DNA of 64,000 nucleotides from Membranihabitans marinus. GTDB lineage: Bacteria; Bacteroidota; Bacteroidia; Chitinophagales; Saprospiraceae. The DNA lies in NCBI RefSeq assembly GCF_019802045.1, contig NZ_JAHVHU010000016.1:1-64000 (forward strand), given 5' to 3'. The notes below the pieces were generated by a model. That model searched no databases, was not told where the DNA came from, and saw nothing but the letters and a program-made list of their open reading frames with translations. A program made the position numbers and the translations under genes. Of this stretch, positions 1 to 9,704 are shown in pieces; within the stretch, counting starts at the first letter, position 1, and each line of letters starts with the position of its first letter.

Positions 1-320
1 GAAGTGGCTGGAATAAAATTTATAACCAATTGTACATTTATTTTGAAGATCGAATAAAATAAATCATTTTTGAAACTATTGATTCCCTATGATTCATACA
101 CAAAATTCTGCATAGGCTCCTTCTCTTTCCGAACCGCCAAATCCACAGCTGGTGGTATATCTCTGTATGGGCATGTCCTGGATCTCTCTCCGTTGTGTCA
201 CGCTCTGGTTACTGGTTGTTGCGGATGCTACGGACGCCGATTAGGTATTATGATATGAATTTCTTCCATAGACTTCGTATCTTGCATGAATATGTGGCCT
301 ACCCTAGTTAGACTTCCAAA
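1..320. other. Spacer, no gene; holds left copy of a divergent repeat
   Basis: No convincing gene lies here. The only open frame (70-258) has no recognisable product. The stretch from about 165 to 240 contains, in the same order, short words also found at 1444-1500 downstream of the next gene (GTATGGG, TCCTGG, TGTCACG, GGTT, TGGTTGTT, then GGATGC), and CTTCGTATCTTG occurs further on in both spacers. I read it as a diverged direct repeat flanking the 321-1391 gene. The assignment is by eye. Confidence 0.5.
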
Positions 321-1391
321 ATGATATTCGAACTCTTTAAGGAAAATATTGACTTCAATAGTTACTTCATTAACCAGTTAACTCTATCGTCAACTCTTTT
401 GGGGCTTTTAATTGCAACTGGAACATTCATTCTGCAAAGCGGTTTTTCCTCTTTTAAATACAGTCGGTCAATGTTCTTAAAATATTATGTTAGGTTATCA
501 AAAATCCTTTTTTTACTGCTGGCATACAACATAATAATGTCCTTGGTTTACCTATATTTTCGAACTTCTGAGATAGGTGCTTTTTATCTTCATATCTTTT
601 TTAGTGCGGTGTTCATTAAGTATATTTTAGATTTCTATTCACATAAAGGATACATTTTTACCATTTTCTCGACTACAAAGTTCAATCCCAGAAAAAGTAG
701 ATTTAGAAAGTACCTGAGGTATGTTTTTAATCTTGGATTATCCCAAATGGTTTTCATTTTGATCATTTTGACAATTATCATTTATTACCCGATCAGTTTA
801 GGCAAGCTTGGAGGGTTTTCACCTATTCAGGGATTTGCATCTACGCTTATAGCTTTTATATTTATTGTCATTGCAATTATCCGATTATTGCCGCAGTTTT
901 TTTACTTTTCTGAACAAGAATATATGCACAAGGAAAATCACGAGCTTTCGAAAGAATTTGAAACCGACATTTCAAAGGAACTCATCATCCTGAAAGAAAC
1001 TCTAATAAAAAATGGACGCGATGAATTATTGACACGGCAGCAATTTGATGCTCTAAATGGCGAAATACTGGTTAAACTAACCGATAAAAAAGAAGAAGCT
1101 TTTTTTGTAATTAACATTTGGACAAAGTCCTCAGATATTGAAATGATTGTTCGTGAATTAGAAAGATATTCATACGAATTCTTTAATGATCTAAATGGAC
1201 TTCATATTGATATTAACTCGTTCGTTCTCTCATATTTCGTCCAAATTGAAGGTGTAGAATCACCTGCAAATTATTTCGTCAGATCCAAAAGAACCGAACT
1301 GAATGAACTATTGAGAAATGTTTCTAATCCAAAAGAGTTTATTGAACAGTTAAAGAACAAGGTGATCGATGAACTTTTTCGGAGTGTATAA
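321..1391 (+). CDS. Multi-pass membrane protein of unknown function
   Basis: A 356-residue protein with about five hydrophobic segments (roughly residues 21-40, 62-80, 85-105, 140-160 and 170-192), followed by a charged, probably cytoplasmic domain of about 160 residues rich in Glu, Lys and Leu. I recognise no domain or catalytic motif. It starts with an ATG 20 bases after the left spacer repeat and stands alone: no overlapping partner, and more than 230 bases of non-coding DNA follow. It is AT-rich compared with the core genes of the window. The position between two related spacer repeats and beside another orphan gene and a type III restriction system suggests accessory cargo. An effector or sensor role in defence is conceivable but unsupported. 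A real gene is likely because the frame is long and membrane topology is clear. Confidence 0.75.
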   Translation: MIFELFKENIDFNSYFINQLTLSSTLLGLLIATGTFILQSGFSSFKYSRSMFLKYYVRLSKILFLLLAYNIIMSLVYLYFRTSEIGAFYLHIFFSAVFIKYILDFYSHKGYIFTIFSTTKFNPRKSRFRKYLRYVFNLGLSQMVFILIILTIIIYYPISLGKLGGFSPIQGFASTLIAFIFIVIAIIRLLPQFFYFSEQEYMHKENHELSKEFETDISKELIILKETLIKNGRDELLTRQQFDALNGEILVKLTDKKEEAFFVINIWTKSSDIEMIVRELERYSYEFFNDLNGLHIDINSFVLSYFVQIEGVESPANYFVRSKRTELNELLRNVSNPKEFIEQLKNKVIDELFRSV

Positions 1392-1629
1392 AAAGCAGCT
1401 AACAATGAAACCCAGTGGTATGGACAAGTCCTGTCCATACGCAGTATGGGAGTACTCTTTCCTGGCTTTGACACGGACAAGGTTTGGTTGTTATGGACGC
1501 TCAACAGCGGCTTTATCTCATTTTTCTCCAGAACGTGTGCCACCTCAACGGAATTCTTCGTATCTTGTTGAAATACAATACATATCCAAGGGAGTTTGTG
1601 CCTACATGTGAAACGACAGACAATAGACT
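1392..1629. other. Spacer with hairpin and right copy of the divergent repeat
   Basis: This non-coding stretch begins with a perfect 9-base inverted repeat (1418-1426 and 1432-1440, five-base loop) just after the upstream stop codon. It continues with words shared with 165-240 (GTATGGG at 1444, TCCTGG, TGACACGG, GGTT, TGGTTGTT, GGACGC ending at 1500). The short open frame 1369-1611 covers the same DNA but has no recognisable product and is not called. Confidence 0.5.
1418..1440. repeat. 9-bp inverted repeat (hairpin) after the 321-1391 gene
   Basis: The arms GTATGGACA and TGTCCATAC are perfectly complementary around the loop AGTCC. It begins 27 bases after the stop codon of the upstream gene. 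No T-run follows on the plus strand, so it is a poor intrinsic terminator. It could be a structured part of the repeated spacer or a recombination site. Confidence 0.6.
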
Positions 1630-2679
1630 GTGAAATTTAGTCCATACATATACGAACCTAACAAAAGTATTGATGTCTACAAGGAATCAGAAAAATTCTT
1701 TGAGGCCAATCCGAAAATAAAACAACGCATCGAAGAATTAGGTTGGGTTTATCATACTGTTGGAATGATTATTCCTCAAAATTCTGAAAATTTATGGTCA
1801 GGTCATTATTTACCATTTAAGGATTCCTGGGAAGAACTTCATGTGTCATTCACACAAGTTTGCTTCGGACTTTACAAACAAGCATTTGTTTCATTAAGAA
1901 GTGGATTAGAATTAGGGATGTTATCAGTTTATTTTAACATCAATGATGATGGTCATAATGCTGTTAAAACATGGCTTGACTCAAAAGCTGATACACCAAG
2001 AACCAAAAATATTTGGAAAATATTAAGACAAAATAATAACATTAAAAAGTTTGATGAAAAGCACAACTTGAAGCAAGTACATAAAGACCTTGGTTATCTT
2101 CATAACTATGTGCATACCAAAGGGGCCAAGCATTCCAACAGAATGGGATTACTGAAAAATAATTTTCAGACTTTTGAAGAAAAGTTAATTTCAAAATGGT
2201 TGAAATCGTACGCAGAAATAATTTCATTAGTCAGTACTCTTCACCTTTTAAAATATCCTATTTCAGTCATTCGATTTGATTACAGTAAAAAATTTGGGAT
2301 AGACATCCCAGGTTTTGGAGGCCTGGAAGAATATAACATTGATAAAATCGCTTCAATATTGCCCGACAAATACTTGGAAGATATTGAACTTTTAGCCAAT
2401 GAAGATCCATCAACACAAGAGACCATTAAAGAAATCAGCTCATTTCCTGATATGACGGATGAACAAGTAGAAGAACAAATAATCAACTTAGAAAAAATGT
2501 TGATTGAAGATGGGGAGGGATTTACAAAGTGGTTGGAGAATCAAGAAAGATTTCTCAAATCACCAGGACAAAGTGAATTTGACGAGAAGATGAACAAAAG
2601 AATTGAATTGCTAAGGCAATGGGCGACTGAAAATGACTTTTTAGAGTCAAAAGCAAAAAGGCTTGGGTGGGAAAGGTGA
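1630..2679 (+). CDS. Uncharacterised helical protein
   Basis: A 349-residue protein with a GTG start at 1630. The next in-frame Met is near residue 45 and would cut off well-formed sequence. It is rich in aromatic and charged residues and predicted mostly helical, without signal peptide or clear membrane span. I recognise no family. Two stretches stand out: an Arg-Ser-Gly-Leu-Glu-Leu segment near residue 95, and a Leu-His-Asn-Tyr-Val-His-Thr segment near residue 160. This spacing is loosely reminiscent of helical HEPN/AbiV-like proteins, but that is weak inference. The gene stands alone 106 bases upstream of the type III methyltransferase gene on the same strand and shares its accessory setting. 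Its A+T content is higher than that of the core genes. Confidence 0.7.
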   Translation: MKFSPYIYEPNKSIDVYKESEKFFEANPKIKQRIEELGWVYHTVGMIIPQNSENLWSGHYLPFKDSWEELHVSFTQVCFGLYKQAFVSLRSGLELGMLSVYFNINDDGHNAVKTWLDSKADTPRTKNIWKILRQNNNIKKFDEKHNLKQVHKDLGYLHNYVHTKGAKHSNRMGLLKNNFQTFEEKLISKWLKSYAEIISLVSTLHLLKYPISVIRFDYSKKFGIDIPGFGGLEEYNIDKIASILPDKYLEDIELLANEDPSTQETIKEISSFPDMTDEQVEEQIINLEKMLIEDGEGFTKWLENQERFLKSPGQSEFDEKMNKRIELLRQWATENDFLESKAKRLGWER

Positions 2680-2785
2680 TACTTGACATAAAATAAACAT
2701 TATTACATAATATCGCCTATAGCAAATACGGGTTGATTACTTTTACGTTTTCTTGTTTCACTAAACGACCAATTTCTTAAAATCA

Positions 2786-5700
2786 ATGACCGAAAACCAG
2801 CAAGCACGACAGAAACTTCAGGATGAACTCCGAAAACTATTCCAGTTTGATGTGTCTGATCTCGATTTTGGAATTTACCGTATTCTAAACCGCAAAAAAG
2901 ACCAGATCGAGCAATTTATTGAAAAGGATCTACTCGATGCGATAAAAGAGGGGTTAAAAGAATATCAGCAGCAGGACGCTTCACAGCTTGATGCTATTAA
3001 GCAACAGATTATTGAAAACCTTTCGGATGATGCTTTTGACAAGCAGGGTAAATTGGTGAAATATGAGAATACCAGGCTCGGTAAAGATTATCTGGAAGCC
3101 TTCGAAAAAGCGGGGAAAGAGGAAATTGGAGCAGATACCGAAAAGAAGATTTACAACGACCTGTTCACCTTTTTCTCGCGGTATTACGATAATGGTGATT
3201 TCCTTTCCAAGCGTCGCATTAGTACCAGAGATTCCAAATATGCTGTGCCGTATAATGGGGAAGAAGTATTGCTGCACTGGGCCAATAAAGATCAGTACTA
3301 TATTAAATCAGGGGAACAGTTTACCAGCTTTAAGTTTGATCTGGATGGAAGTGATAAATCGGTATGGTTTAAGGTGGCTCAGGCAGAAACGGAAAAGGAT
3401 AATGTAAAGGAGGAAGAAGCTCGTTCTTTTGTGCTCCGTCCGCAAAACCCCATTGAGGTTGATGGGGATGAGCTCACCCTTTGGTTTGAATATCGTCCCC
3501 TTGCGCATGAAGAAGAAGCACGATGGCTGAACCTGTATAAAAAGGTGGAGAATCCCCGCAAAACGGTGGATCGCTCTGTACTGTGCATAGCTTACAATGA
3601 GTTTGTTCTAAACGAAGTAGGTAAAGAATGGCGAGTTCTTTTGTCGCGTATTCCAATAAACAAAGACCGGTCCATTCTGTACCAAAAGCTAAACCACTAT
3701 ACCGGTAAAAACACCACCGATTATTTTATCCATAAAAACCTGAAGTCTTTTCTGGAGCGGGAGCTGGAGTATTATCTGAAAAACGAGGTGATACGGGTAG
3801 ATGACGTTATAGCTGACCAAAGCCAGCAGGCGATGGAAGTGGCTTTAACCCGAGCAAAAGTAGTGCGACATATTGGTCAAGAGATCATTGCTTTTCTCAG
3901 CCAGATTGAAAACTTCCAAAAAAAGTTGTTTGAGAAGCGAAAGTTTGTGGTGGATACCCACTACTGCTTTACGCTGGATATGGTTCCGGAGGAGGTATAC
4001 GACACCATTTTAGAAAATGACGAACAGTTACAATCCTGGGAAGAGCTGTATGCAATGGAAAAATGGGGTGGTGAATTGGAATGGGATGGGGAATGGACGA
4101 TACCATTTATGAAAGAGCATCCCTATATGATGGTAGATACCCGGTTTTTTGATGAAGATTTTAAATACAGGCTTCTTGAATCATTTGAAAATCTTACTGA
4201 TGAGGTAGAGGGTTTGATGATTAATTCTGAAAATTTTCAAGCTTTAAATTTACTTAGAAGCAAATACCAGAATAAAATAAGGTGCACTTATATTGACCCT
4301 CCATACAATACTGGTCAGGACGGTTTTAATTATAAAGATAATTATCAGCATTCAAGTTGGCTTTCTTTTTTAAATGATAGGTTTCTCTTAGGTAGAAAAT
4401 TAAATATGAAGGAAGGTGTCTTTTTAGCTTCTATAGACGATAATGAAGTTAATCGATTTAGAAGTTTATTACAAGAATATTTAGGTGAGGACGGTTTTTT
4501 AGGTTCTTTTGTATGGAAAAGAAGAATTACCTCAAGCCTCGCTCAATCTTGGTTGTCTACAGATCATGAGTATGTATTAGTATATTCAAAAGATGCATCT
4601 GCTGTTAATATACTTGGTGATGAAAAAGATAAAAGTAAATATAGCAGAGTAGATAAAGATGACAGAAAATATGCAAGTATGCCTCTCACCGTTGGTATGA
4701 ATAGATATCAACGACCTAATCAGTGGTATGCTTTGATTGATCCCAAGAGTGGAAGCGAGTACTGGCCACCAAAAAATAGGGTCTGGTGTTATTACCCACC
4801 CACAATGGAAGAAAAAATAGAGAACGATTATATAATTTGGCCAGATGATTTTCCTGACTCGAGAATGACAGCTCCAAGACTCAAAGCATACGAAGATGAA
4901 GCTCAACGGGATAGGAAACCTGTTTCTACATGGATAGGCGAGGTTAGTCAGAAAGAGAATGATGATAATATCACACAGCTCAAAAGTGGACGAAATGAAG
5001 AAGGAACAAAGTGGCTAAACAAACTTTTTACAAGAGCTGAAACAGTTTATCCCAAACCGGTTTCATTATTAAAAACCTTGGTAGGGCAATTCGCATATTT
5101 AGATCATGATATTATTTTAGATTATTATGCAGGATCTGGAACTACTGGGCATGCTATTTTGGAGCTGAATAAAAAAGATGGAATAAAAAGAAAATATATT
5201 TTATTGGAATTTGGTGATTTCTTTGAAGAGATATTAGTAAACAGATTAAAGAAGATTGTGTTTTCGAATAATTGGAAAGAGGGTATTCCTCAAGATAAAG
5301 AAGGCCAATCTCACGCTTTCAAATATCATTTTTTAGAATCGTATGAAGATGCTTTGAATAATATTGACTTCAAAAATCCGGAAGACACCCAGCTGGTGAT
5401 GGAATTTGACGATTACATGCTCCACTATATGCTGGATTTTGAAACGGAAGGCGTAAGTGCCACTCTGCTCAAAGAAGAAGCCTTTGACACGCCCTTTGAC
5501 TACCAGTTAAACATTCAGCGGGGTCACGGCTCACCTCAATCTGAAACGGTGGATATGGTGGAGACCTTTCACTATCTTATTGGGCTGTGGGTGCAAACCC
5601 TGCGTAAGTATGAGCACCAAGACCGGAAGTATGTGGTAAGCAAAGGACAAATTCGGGATGAAGATGCCATTGAAGAGGTGTGCATAATCTGGCGTAAAAC

Positions 5701-5860
5701 GAAAAATTTAAACTTGGAAGAAGAAGCAGAATGGATACAGGAAACCATACTCGACAACCAAACTTTTGACCGTATCTATATCAACGGCCTCAATAAGGTG
5801 AAGAATGCAGAACCCACTGAGCTTATATTCCGTGAAAAAATGTTTGAGGAGCTATCATGA
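2786..5860 (+). CDS. mod: Type III restriction-modification methyltransferase subunit (Mod)
   Basis: DNA adenine-N6 methyltransferase of the beta class, which provides recognition and methylation for the type III system with the following res gene. The catalytic motif DPPYNTG is at residues 504-510 and the SAM-binding motif (D779 to T787, YAGSGTT) lies after it, the order typical of Mod proteins. At 1024 residues it is much longer than EcoP15-type Mod (about 650), because about 450 residues precede the methyltransferase core. The final ATGA overlaps the start of res by four bases, indicating translational coupling. The middle of the gene (about 4150-5340), covering the core and the likely target-recognition region, is clearly AT-richer than both ends: 27% G+C by count in 4441-4500 against 53% in 5581-5640. 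This suggests domain replacement. Confidence 0.93.
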   Translation: MTENQQARQKLQDELRKLFQFDVSDLDFGIYRILNRKKDQIEQFIEKDLLDAIKEGLKEYQQQDASQLDAIKQQIIENLSDDAFDKQGKLVKYENTRLGKDYLEAFEKAGKEEIGADTEKKIYNDLFTFFSRYYDNGDFLSKRRISTRDSKYAVPYNGEEVLLHWANKDQYYIKSGEQFTSFKFDLDGSDKSVWFKVAQAETEKDNVKEEEARSFVLRPQNPIEVDGDELTLWFEYRPLAHEEEARWLNLYKKVENPRKTVDRSVLCIAYNEFVLNEVGKEWRVLLSRIPINKDRSILYQKLNHYTGKNTTDYFIHKNLKSFLERELEYYLKNEVIRVDDVIADQSQQAMEVALTRAKVVRHIGQEIIAFLSQIENFQKKLFEKRKFVVDTHYCFTLDMVPEEVYDTILENDEQLQSWEELYAMEKWGGELEWDGEWTIPFMKEHPYMMVDTRFFDEDFKYRLLESFENLTDEVEGLMINSENFQALNLLRSKYQNKIRCTYIDPPYNTGQDGFNYKDNYQHSSWLSFLNDRFLLGRKLNMKEGVFLASIDDNEVNRFRSLLQEYLGEDGFLGSFVWKRRITSSLAQSWLSTDHEYVLVYSKDASAVNILGDEKDKSKYSRVDKDDRKYASMPLTVGMNRYQRPNQWYALIDPKSGSEYWPPKNRVWCYYPPTMEEKIENDYIIWPDDFPDSRMTAPRLKAYEDEAQRDRKPVSTWIGEVSQKENDDNITQLKSGRNEEGTKWLNKLFTRAETVYPKPVSLLKTLVGQFAYLDHDIILDYYAGSGTTGHAILELNKKDGIKRKYILLEFGDFFEEILVNRLKKIVFSNNWKEGIPQDKEGQSHAFKYHFLESYEDALNNIDFKNPEDTQLVMEFDDYMLHYMLDFETEGVSATLLKEEAFDTPFDYQLNIQRGHGSPQSETVDMVETFHYLIGLWVQTLRKYEHQDRKYVVSKGQIRDEDAIEEVCIIWRKTKNLNLEEEAEWIQETILDNQTFDRIYINGLNKVKNAEPTELIFREKMFEELS

Positions 5861-8800
5861 AATTCGAGAAACGACTATCACTGACCGGCTACCTTAGAAA
5901 AACTTTTGGAGTGTCCGACATTCACGACAAAAGCAGCGTAAAGGCCTACTACAAACGGTTTAAAGAAGATGCCTCCGGATCTGCTTACGACGCCAGCGGA
6001 ATAAGCAAGGTATGTAACATTCTAAAAATCATTCCCCGTGTTACCATACCGCAGGAAAAGCTGCTGGAATACGACCGTAATATTCGCGTTCATTTGGAAA
6101 AGATCAATAAAAACAGGGCAACCAAAGATCAAATCGTATTTAAGTATTTTCAGTTTCTGGCCGGCTTTTATACGGAGTATTATCTCGACCGGGTAACCGA
6201 TGATAAGACCGCTTTCCTGGACGAACTCAATGCCTTCGTAGCGGAACAAAAGAAAAACAACGCTTCCAAAGTTCAATACACCGAATTTGAGGAATCCGAT
6301 CTCAAAAAACTGGCGTATTGGATGGCTACCGGCAGCGGTAAAACGCTCATTCTTCATCTTAACTATTATCAGTTTCAGCACTACATGCCACGGTTGGATG
6401 AAGCTCCGGATAATATTTTGTTGATCACTCCCAATGCCGGGCTTACGAGCCAACATCAGAAAGAATTGGATAGGAGCGGAATTCCCAATTTGTATTACCT
6501 TGATGAAACCGGAGCAATGGGGATCAAACCCGAAAGCATAAAGCTCATCGAAATCACCAAACTGACCGATGAGAAAAAAGGAGATGGAGACAGCATTGAA
6601 GTATCCGCTTTTGAAGGGAATAATCTGATTTTTGTGGATGAAGGTCATAAAGGTTCAGGCACCGAAGATTCAAAATGGATGGCCCGGAGAAAAGCTATTT
6701 CCGAGGACGGATTTACCTTTGAATACAGCGCTACCTTTGGTCAGTCCCTAAACAAAGCGGCCGCTTCAGTTCAGGATGAATACGGAAAAGCGATTGCATT
6801 TGATTATGCCTATCCCCGCTTTTATGAAGATGGCTACGGTAAAAATTACCAAATATTAAACCTGAAAAAGAAGCAGCATTTTGATGATACAGATCAGCGT
6901 CATGTTTATCTGATGGCGAATCTGCTCAGCTTTTATGAACAGAAATTTGTGTATAAGCAGGACGCAGAGGTCCTTTACAAGACATGGAATCTCCATGATC
7001 CTTTGCTCACATTTATTGGTCACAGCGTACAGGCCGGTAAGACGAAATCGAGTCTTGCCATGGATGAAAAACGTACCGTTTCCGATGTGCAGAAAATCGT
7101 TTTGTTTTTGAATCTTGTGCTTCAAAATGAAAACGATTGGGTCATAAATATGATTCAGGATTTGTTAAGTGGAAAGTCAGGCATTCCCGGACCGGAAGAT
7201 TCCGATATTTTTGAGAATAGTTTCACTGTACTCAAAGAAAGATTTACTGACAAGACCACAGAGATTTATGCTGATCTGCTGGAAACGGTCTTCCATGTAA
7301 AAGCTTCAGCACCTTTAAAATTGAATAACATTAAATCAGCAGCGGGTGAAATTGGTTTAAGAGCCGGTAACAGTGAGCATTATTTCGGTGTAATTAACAT
7401 TGGTGAAGACAGTGTGTTTCTACAATTTGTGGAAGAAAATCTCCCGGATTTAATAGTAGAGGAGGGGGACACCTTTCAAGGTTCTCTGTTCCACCAAATC
7501 AACAAACAACACGCACCCATAAACATGCTTATTGGTTCCCGGAAATTCATAGAAGGTTGGAGTTCATGGCGGGTAGCCAATATGGGACTCATGAACATTG
7601 GGAAAAGTGAAGGTCCTCAAATCATACAGTTGTTTGGTCGGGGTGTTCGTCTGCTCGGAAAAGACCGCAGTCTGATGCGTTCATCAGAGATGACCAATAT
7701 TCCAAAACCTGATCATATTGAGCTGCTTGAAACGCTTCAGATATTTGGGTTGCAGGCTAACTATATGGAACAGTTCCGTAAATACCTCCGAGAAGAAGGA
7801 ATTGATGTGGAAGAGCGAGTGAATATCAACCTGAAGATTCAATTTCCAAACTCATTTGAAAACAAAGGGTTATTGGTTATAAAGCCGAAAATCAGAGATG
7901 AATTTCAGGATGTGGTAAAACTTGTATTAGACAATGATGAAAAGATCAAACCCAGGATTGATTTAAAAAGCACCATTGAAGTGGAAGCCTCTGGGGATCG
8001 TGTGGAAGACCGCCCGGTGGCTGAAGAAACTGAATATACTAAGTTCGTTAGTAGTGACCATTTATCCTTATTGAATTTTGAGCGGTTATACCGGGAAGCA
8101 TGGCACTATCGAAGCCAAAAAGGTTATCGGAATCTTTCATTCAATGCCAACAACCTAAGAGCCATCCTTGTAGACCGACTGTATGAACTATACTGCGATG
8201 AAGATTTACTGAAAATTAATAGCTTTGCTGATATTAAGCGACTGGAAGAAATTTCCCTGATTATCCTTCGTAAATATATGGATAGTTGGTATAAACGAAG
8301 GCAACAAGAATGGGAATACACCCAATTGGAATACCACCCTTTTAGGGAGAACGATAAAAATATTCCCAACTATGCGGAGGATAAGCAGGGTTATCAGCTT
8401 CGCGTTAAGAAAACCGCTGTTGATAAAATTCAGCAGGAAATTGAAACCTTATTCAGTGATCCGGAAGTCTTTGAGAAGGATGTATTCAAAGATAGAGATG
8501 GGAATATACCCCGCATCTATTTTGACCGGCATATTTACCTGCCATTACTCATCGAAGACCAGAAGAATGTGATACAGTCCACACCCCCGGGACTTAATCC
8601 TGGCGAGTGGGAATTTTTAAAAGATATGAAGAAGTACTTTCAAAGCCCGGATGCTGAAAAGCTTTTTGAAGGATATGAAATATTTGTATTACGTAATCAG
8701 TCCCGTGGGCATGGGATTGGGTTTCTTTTAGATGAAGAGCGTTATTTCCCTGACTTTATCGTATGGGTTAAAAATGAGGATAAACAGCACATTTGCTTCA

Positions 8801-9108
8801 TAGACCCGAAAGGTCTTCAGCACCAGATCAATGTGAAGGAAAATAATAAAGTACAGTTCTCAAAAGATATAAAGACTTACGAAAAGCAGCTCAATGAGAA
8901 ACGAGGAAATGATCAGGTTCAACTTCATTCGTTTATTATCTCCCAAACGGATTTGGATGAGGTAAAAAGGAATAATGCCATTCATTCTGTAAGAGAACTG
9001 AATAGCATTAATGTTTTCTTCCCGGAGCAGGATGGGTATGTGGACAGCTTATTCAGGAATGTGTTAGGGTACTATAAGGAAAATGCCCGTAACACTTACA
9101 GTCTTTAA
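5857..9108 (+). CDS. res: Type III restriction-modification endonuclease/helicase subunit (Res)
   Basis: A 1083-residue superfamily 2 translocase with a nuclease domain, forming the cleavage subunit with Mod. Walker A is TGSGKT at residues 158-163, the Walker B/DEAH-type box is DEGH at 261-264, and motif VI is QLFGRGVR at 591-598. The C-terminal nuclease has the PD-(D/E)XK pattern, with Asp966 and a D983-P-K985 element. All key motifs are present, so the protein should be active. It starts inside the mod stop codon (ATGA). No terminator hairpin is visible after the stop. It is about 100 residues longer than EcoP15 Res, matching the enlarged Mod. Confidence 0.93.
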   Translation: MKFEKRLSLTGYLRKTFGVSDIHDKSSVKAYYKRFKEDASGSAYDASGISKVCNILKIIPRVTIPQEKLLEYDRNIRVHLEKINKNRATKDQIVFKYFQFLAGFYTEYYLDRVTDDKTAFLDELNAFVAEQKKNNASKVQYTEFEESDLKKLAYWMATGSGKTLILHLNYYQFQHYMPRLDEAPDNILLITPNAGLTSQHQKELDRSGIPNLYYLDETGAMGIKPESIKLIEITKLTDEKKGDGDSIEVSAFEGNNLIFVDEGHKGSGTEDSKWMARRKAISEDGFTFEYSATFGQSLNKAAASVQDEYGKAIAFDYAYPRFYEDGYGKNYQILNLKKKQHFDDTDQRHVYLMANLLSFYEQKFVYKQDAEVLYKTWNLHDPLLTFIGHSVQAGKTKSSLAMDEKRTVSDVQKIVLFLNLVLQNENDWVINMIQDLLSGKSGIPGPEDSDIFENSFTVLKERFTDKTTEIYADLLETVFHVKASAPLKLNNIKSAAGEIGLRAGNSEHYFGVINIGEDSVFLQFVEENLPDLIVEEGDTFQGSLFHQINKQHAPINMLIGSRKFIEGWSSWRVANMGLMNIGKSEGPQIIQLFGRGVRLLGKDRSLMRSSEMTNIPKPDHIELLETLQIFGLQANYMEQFRKYLREEGIDVEERVNINLKIQFPNSFENKGLLVIKPKIRDEFQDVVKLVLDNDEKIKPRIDLKSTIEVEASGDRVEDRPVAEETEYTKFVSSDHLSLLNFERLYREAWHYRSQKGYRNLSFNANNLRAILVDRLYELYCDEDLLKINSFADIKRLEEISLIILRKYMDSWYKRRQQEWEYTQLEYHPFRENDKNIPNYAEDKQGYQLRVKKTAVDKIQQEIETLFSDPEVFEKDVFKDRDGNIPRIYFDRHIYLPLLIEDQKNVIQSTPPGLNPGEWEFLKDMKKYFQSPDAEKLFEGYEIFVLRNQSRGHGIGFLLDEERYFPDFIVWVKNEDKQHICFIDPKGLQHQINVKENNKVQFSKDIKTYEKQLNEKRGNDQVQLHSFIISQTDLDEVKRNNAIHSVRELNSINVFFPEQDGYVDSLFRNVLGYYKENARNTYSL

Positions 9109-9147
9109 AAATGGAATTTTTTTTGTGTAATCATTAAACCATTCTGA

Positions 9148-9704
9148 ATGCCAACAAAAGGATAAAAGTTAGTAGACGAGTTAACCGGAGATACCATAGA
9201 GTTTCTTGAGACTTCAACAGACACTAACTGAGAAAGAGTGACTATGAAAGTGACACTTATAAGTAAAGAATCAACAATGGATGACCATATTCATATTCTG
9301 CAGGATGAATCATTTAAAATATTGTCTGGCAGAATGACTTATTTCTTGGACGGAGAACAATACTATCTAAATGCCGGAGAAGAAGTTGTTTTGCCAAAAA
9401 ATAAAGCTCATAATCATTATAATGCAGATCATGAACCAGTCGAATTTATTCAAACCATATCACCAGGAATAGACATAGATTATTTTATATAAAATCTATT
9501 TGGAATGATTAACGATGGTAAAGTAAGGGTGGAGAATTACCTTTTTTGCAGACTATGGTAACTGGGAAATATTTGGAAAGTCCCTCCAGGCTTGCATCCA
9601 TCCCTATAGGTCCGCAAAACGTATTGATTAAAAGACTTGGCCCATGGGCCAGACAATTGGGCTATGGAGCCATCTATAAAAAATACACTGGAGTAGAAAA
9701 ATAA
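9148..9704 (+). pseudogene. Cupin-domain protein, broken by three stops and one frameshift
   Basis: Read through in one frame from the ATG at 9148, the translation gives a standard cupin start (an LTGDTIEFLET-like stretch, then Thr-Asp-Thr-Asn) but is interrupted by TAA at 9163-9165 and TGA at 9229-9231. The intact middle (9238-9492) carries both cupin motifs: HIHILQDESF with SGRMTYFLDG, then LPKNKAHNHYN. A third stop, TAA at 9490-9492, precedes Asn-Leu-Phe-Gly-Met. A one-base deletion between about 9510 and 9530 moves the remainder to another frame, which encodes the typical C-terminal tail (LPFLQTMVTGKYLES, then an ARQLGYGAIYKKYTG ending) to TAA at 9702-9704. An 84-codon fragment is still open and could be mistaken for a small cupin gene. 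I am confident of the family because three separate conserved blocks line up. Confidence 0.85.

Noticed and set aside
70-258. Short plus-strand open frame near the window start
   Set aside because: No family match, and the DNA is related to the spacer repeat rather than to a gene.
6022-6648. 208-codon minus-strand frame within res
   Set aside because: Shadow of the helicase frame, whose Walker motifs are intact.
9238-9492. Small intact cupin gene
   Set aside because: Matching sequence extends both ways through stops, so it is the open middle of a larger pseudogene.
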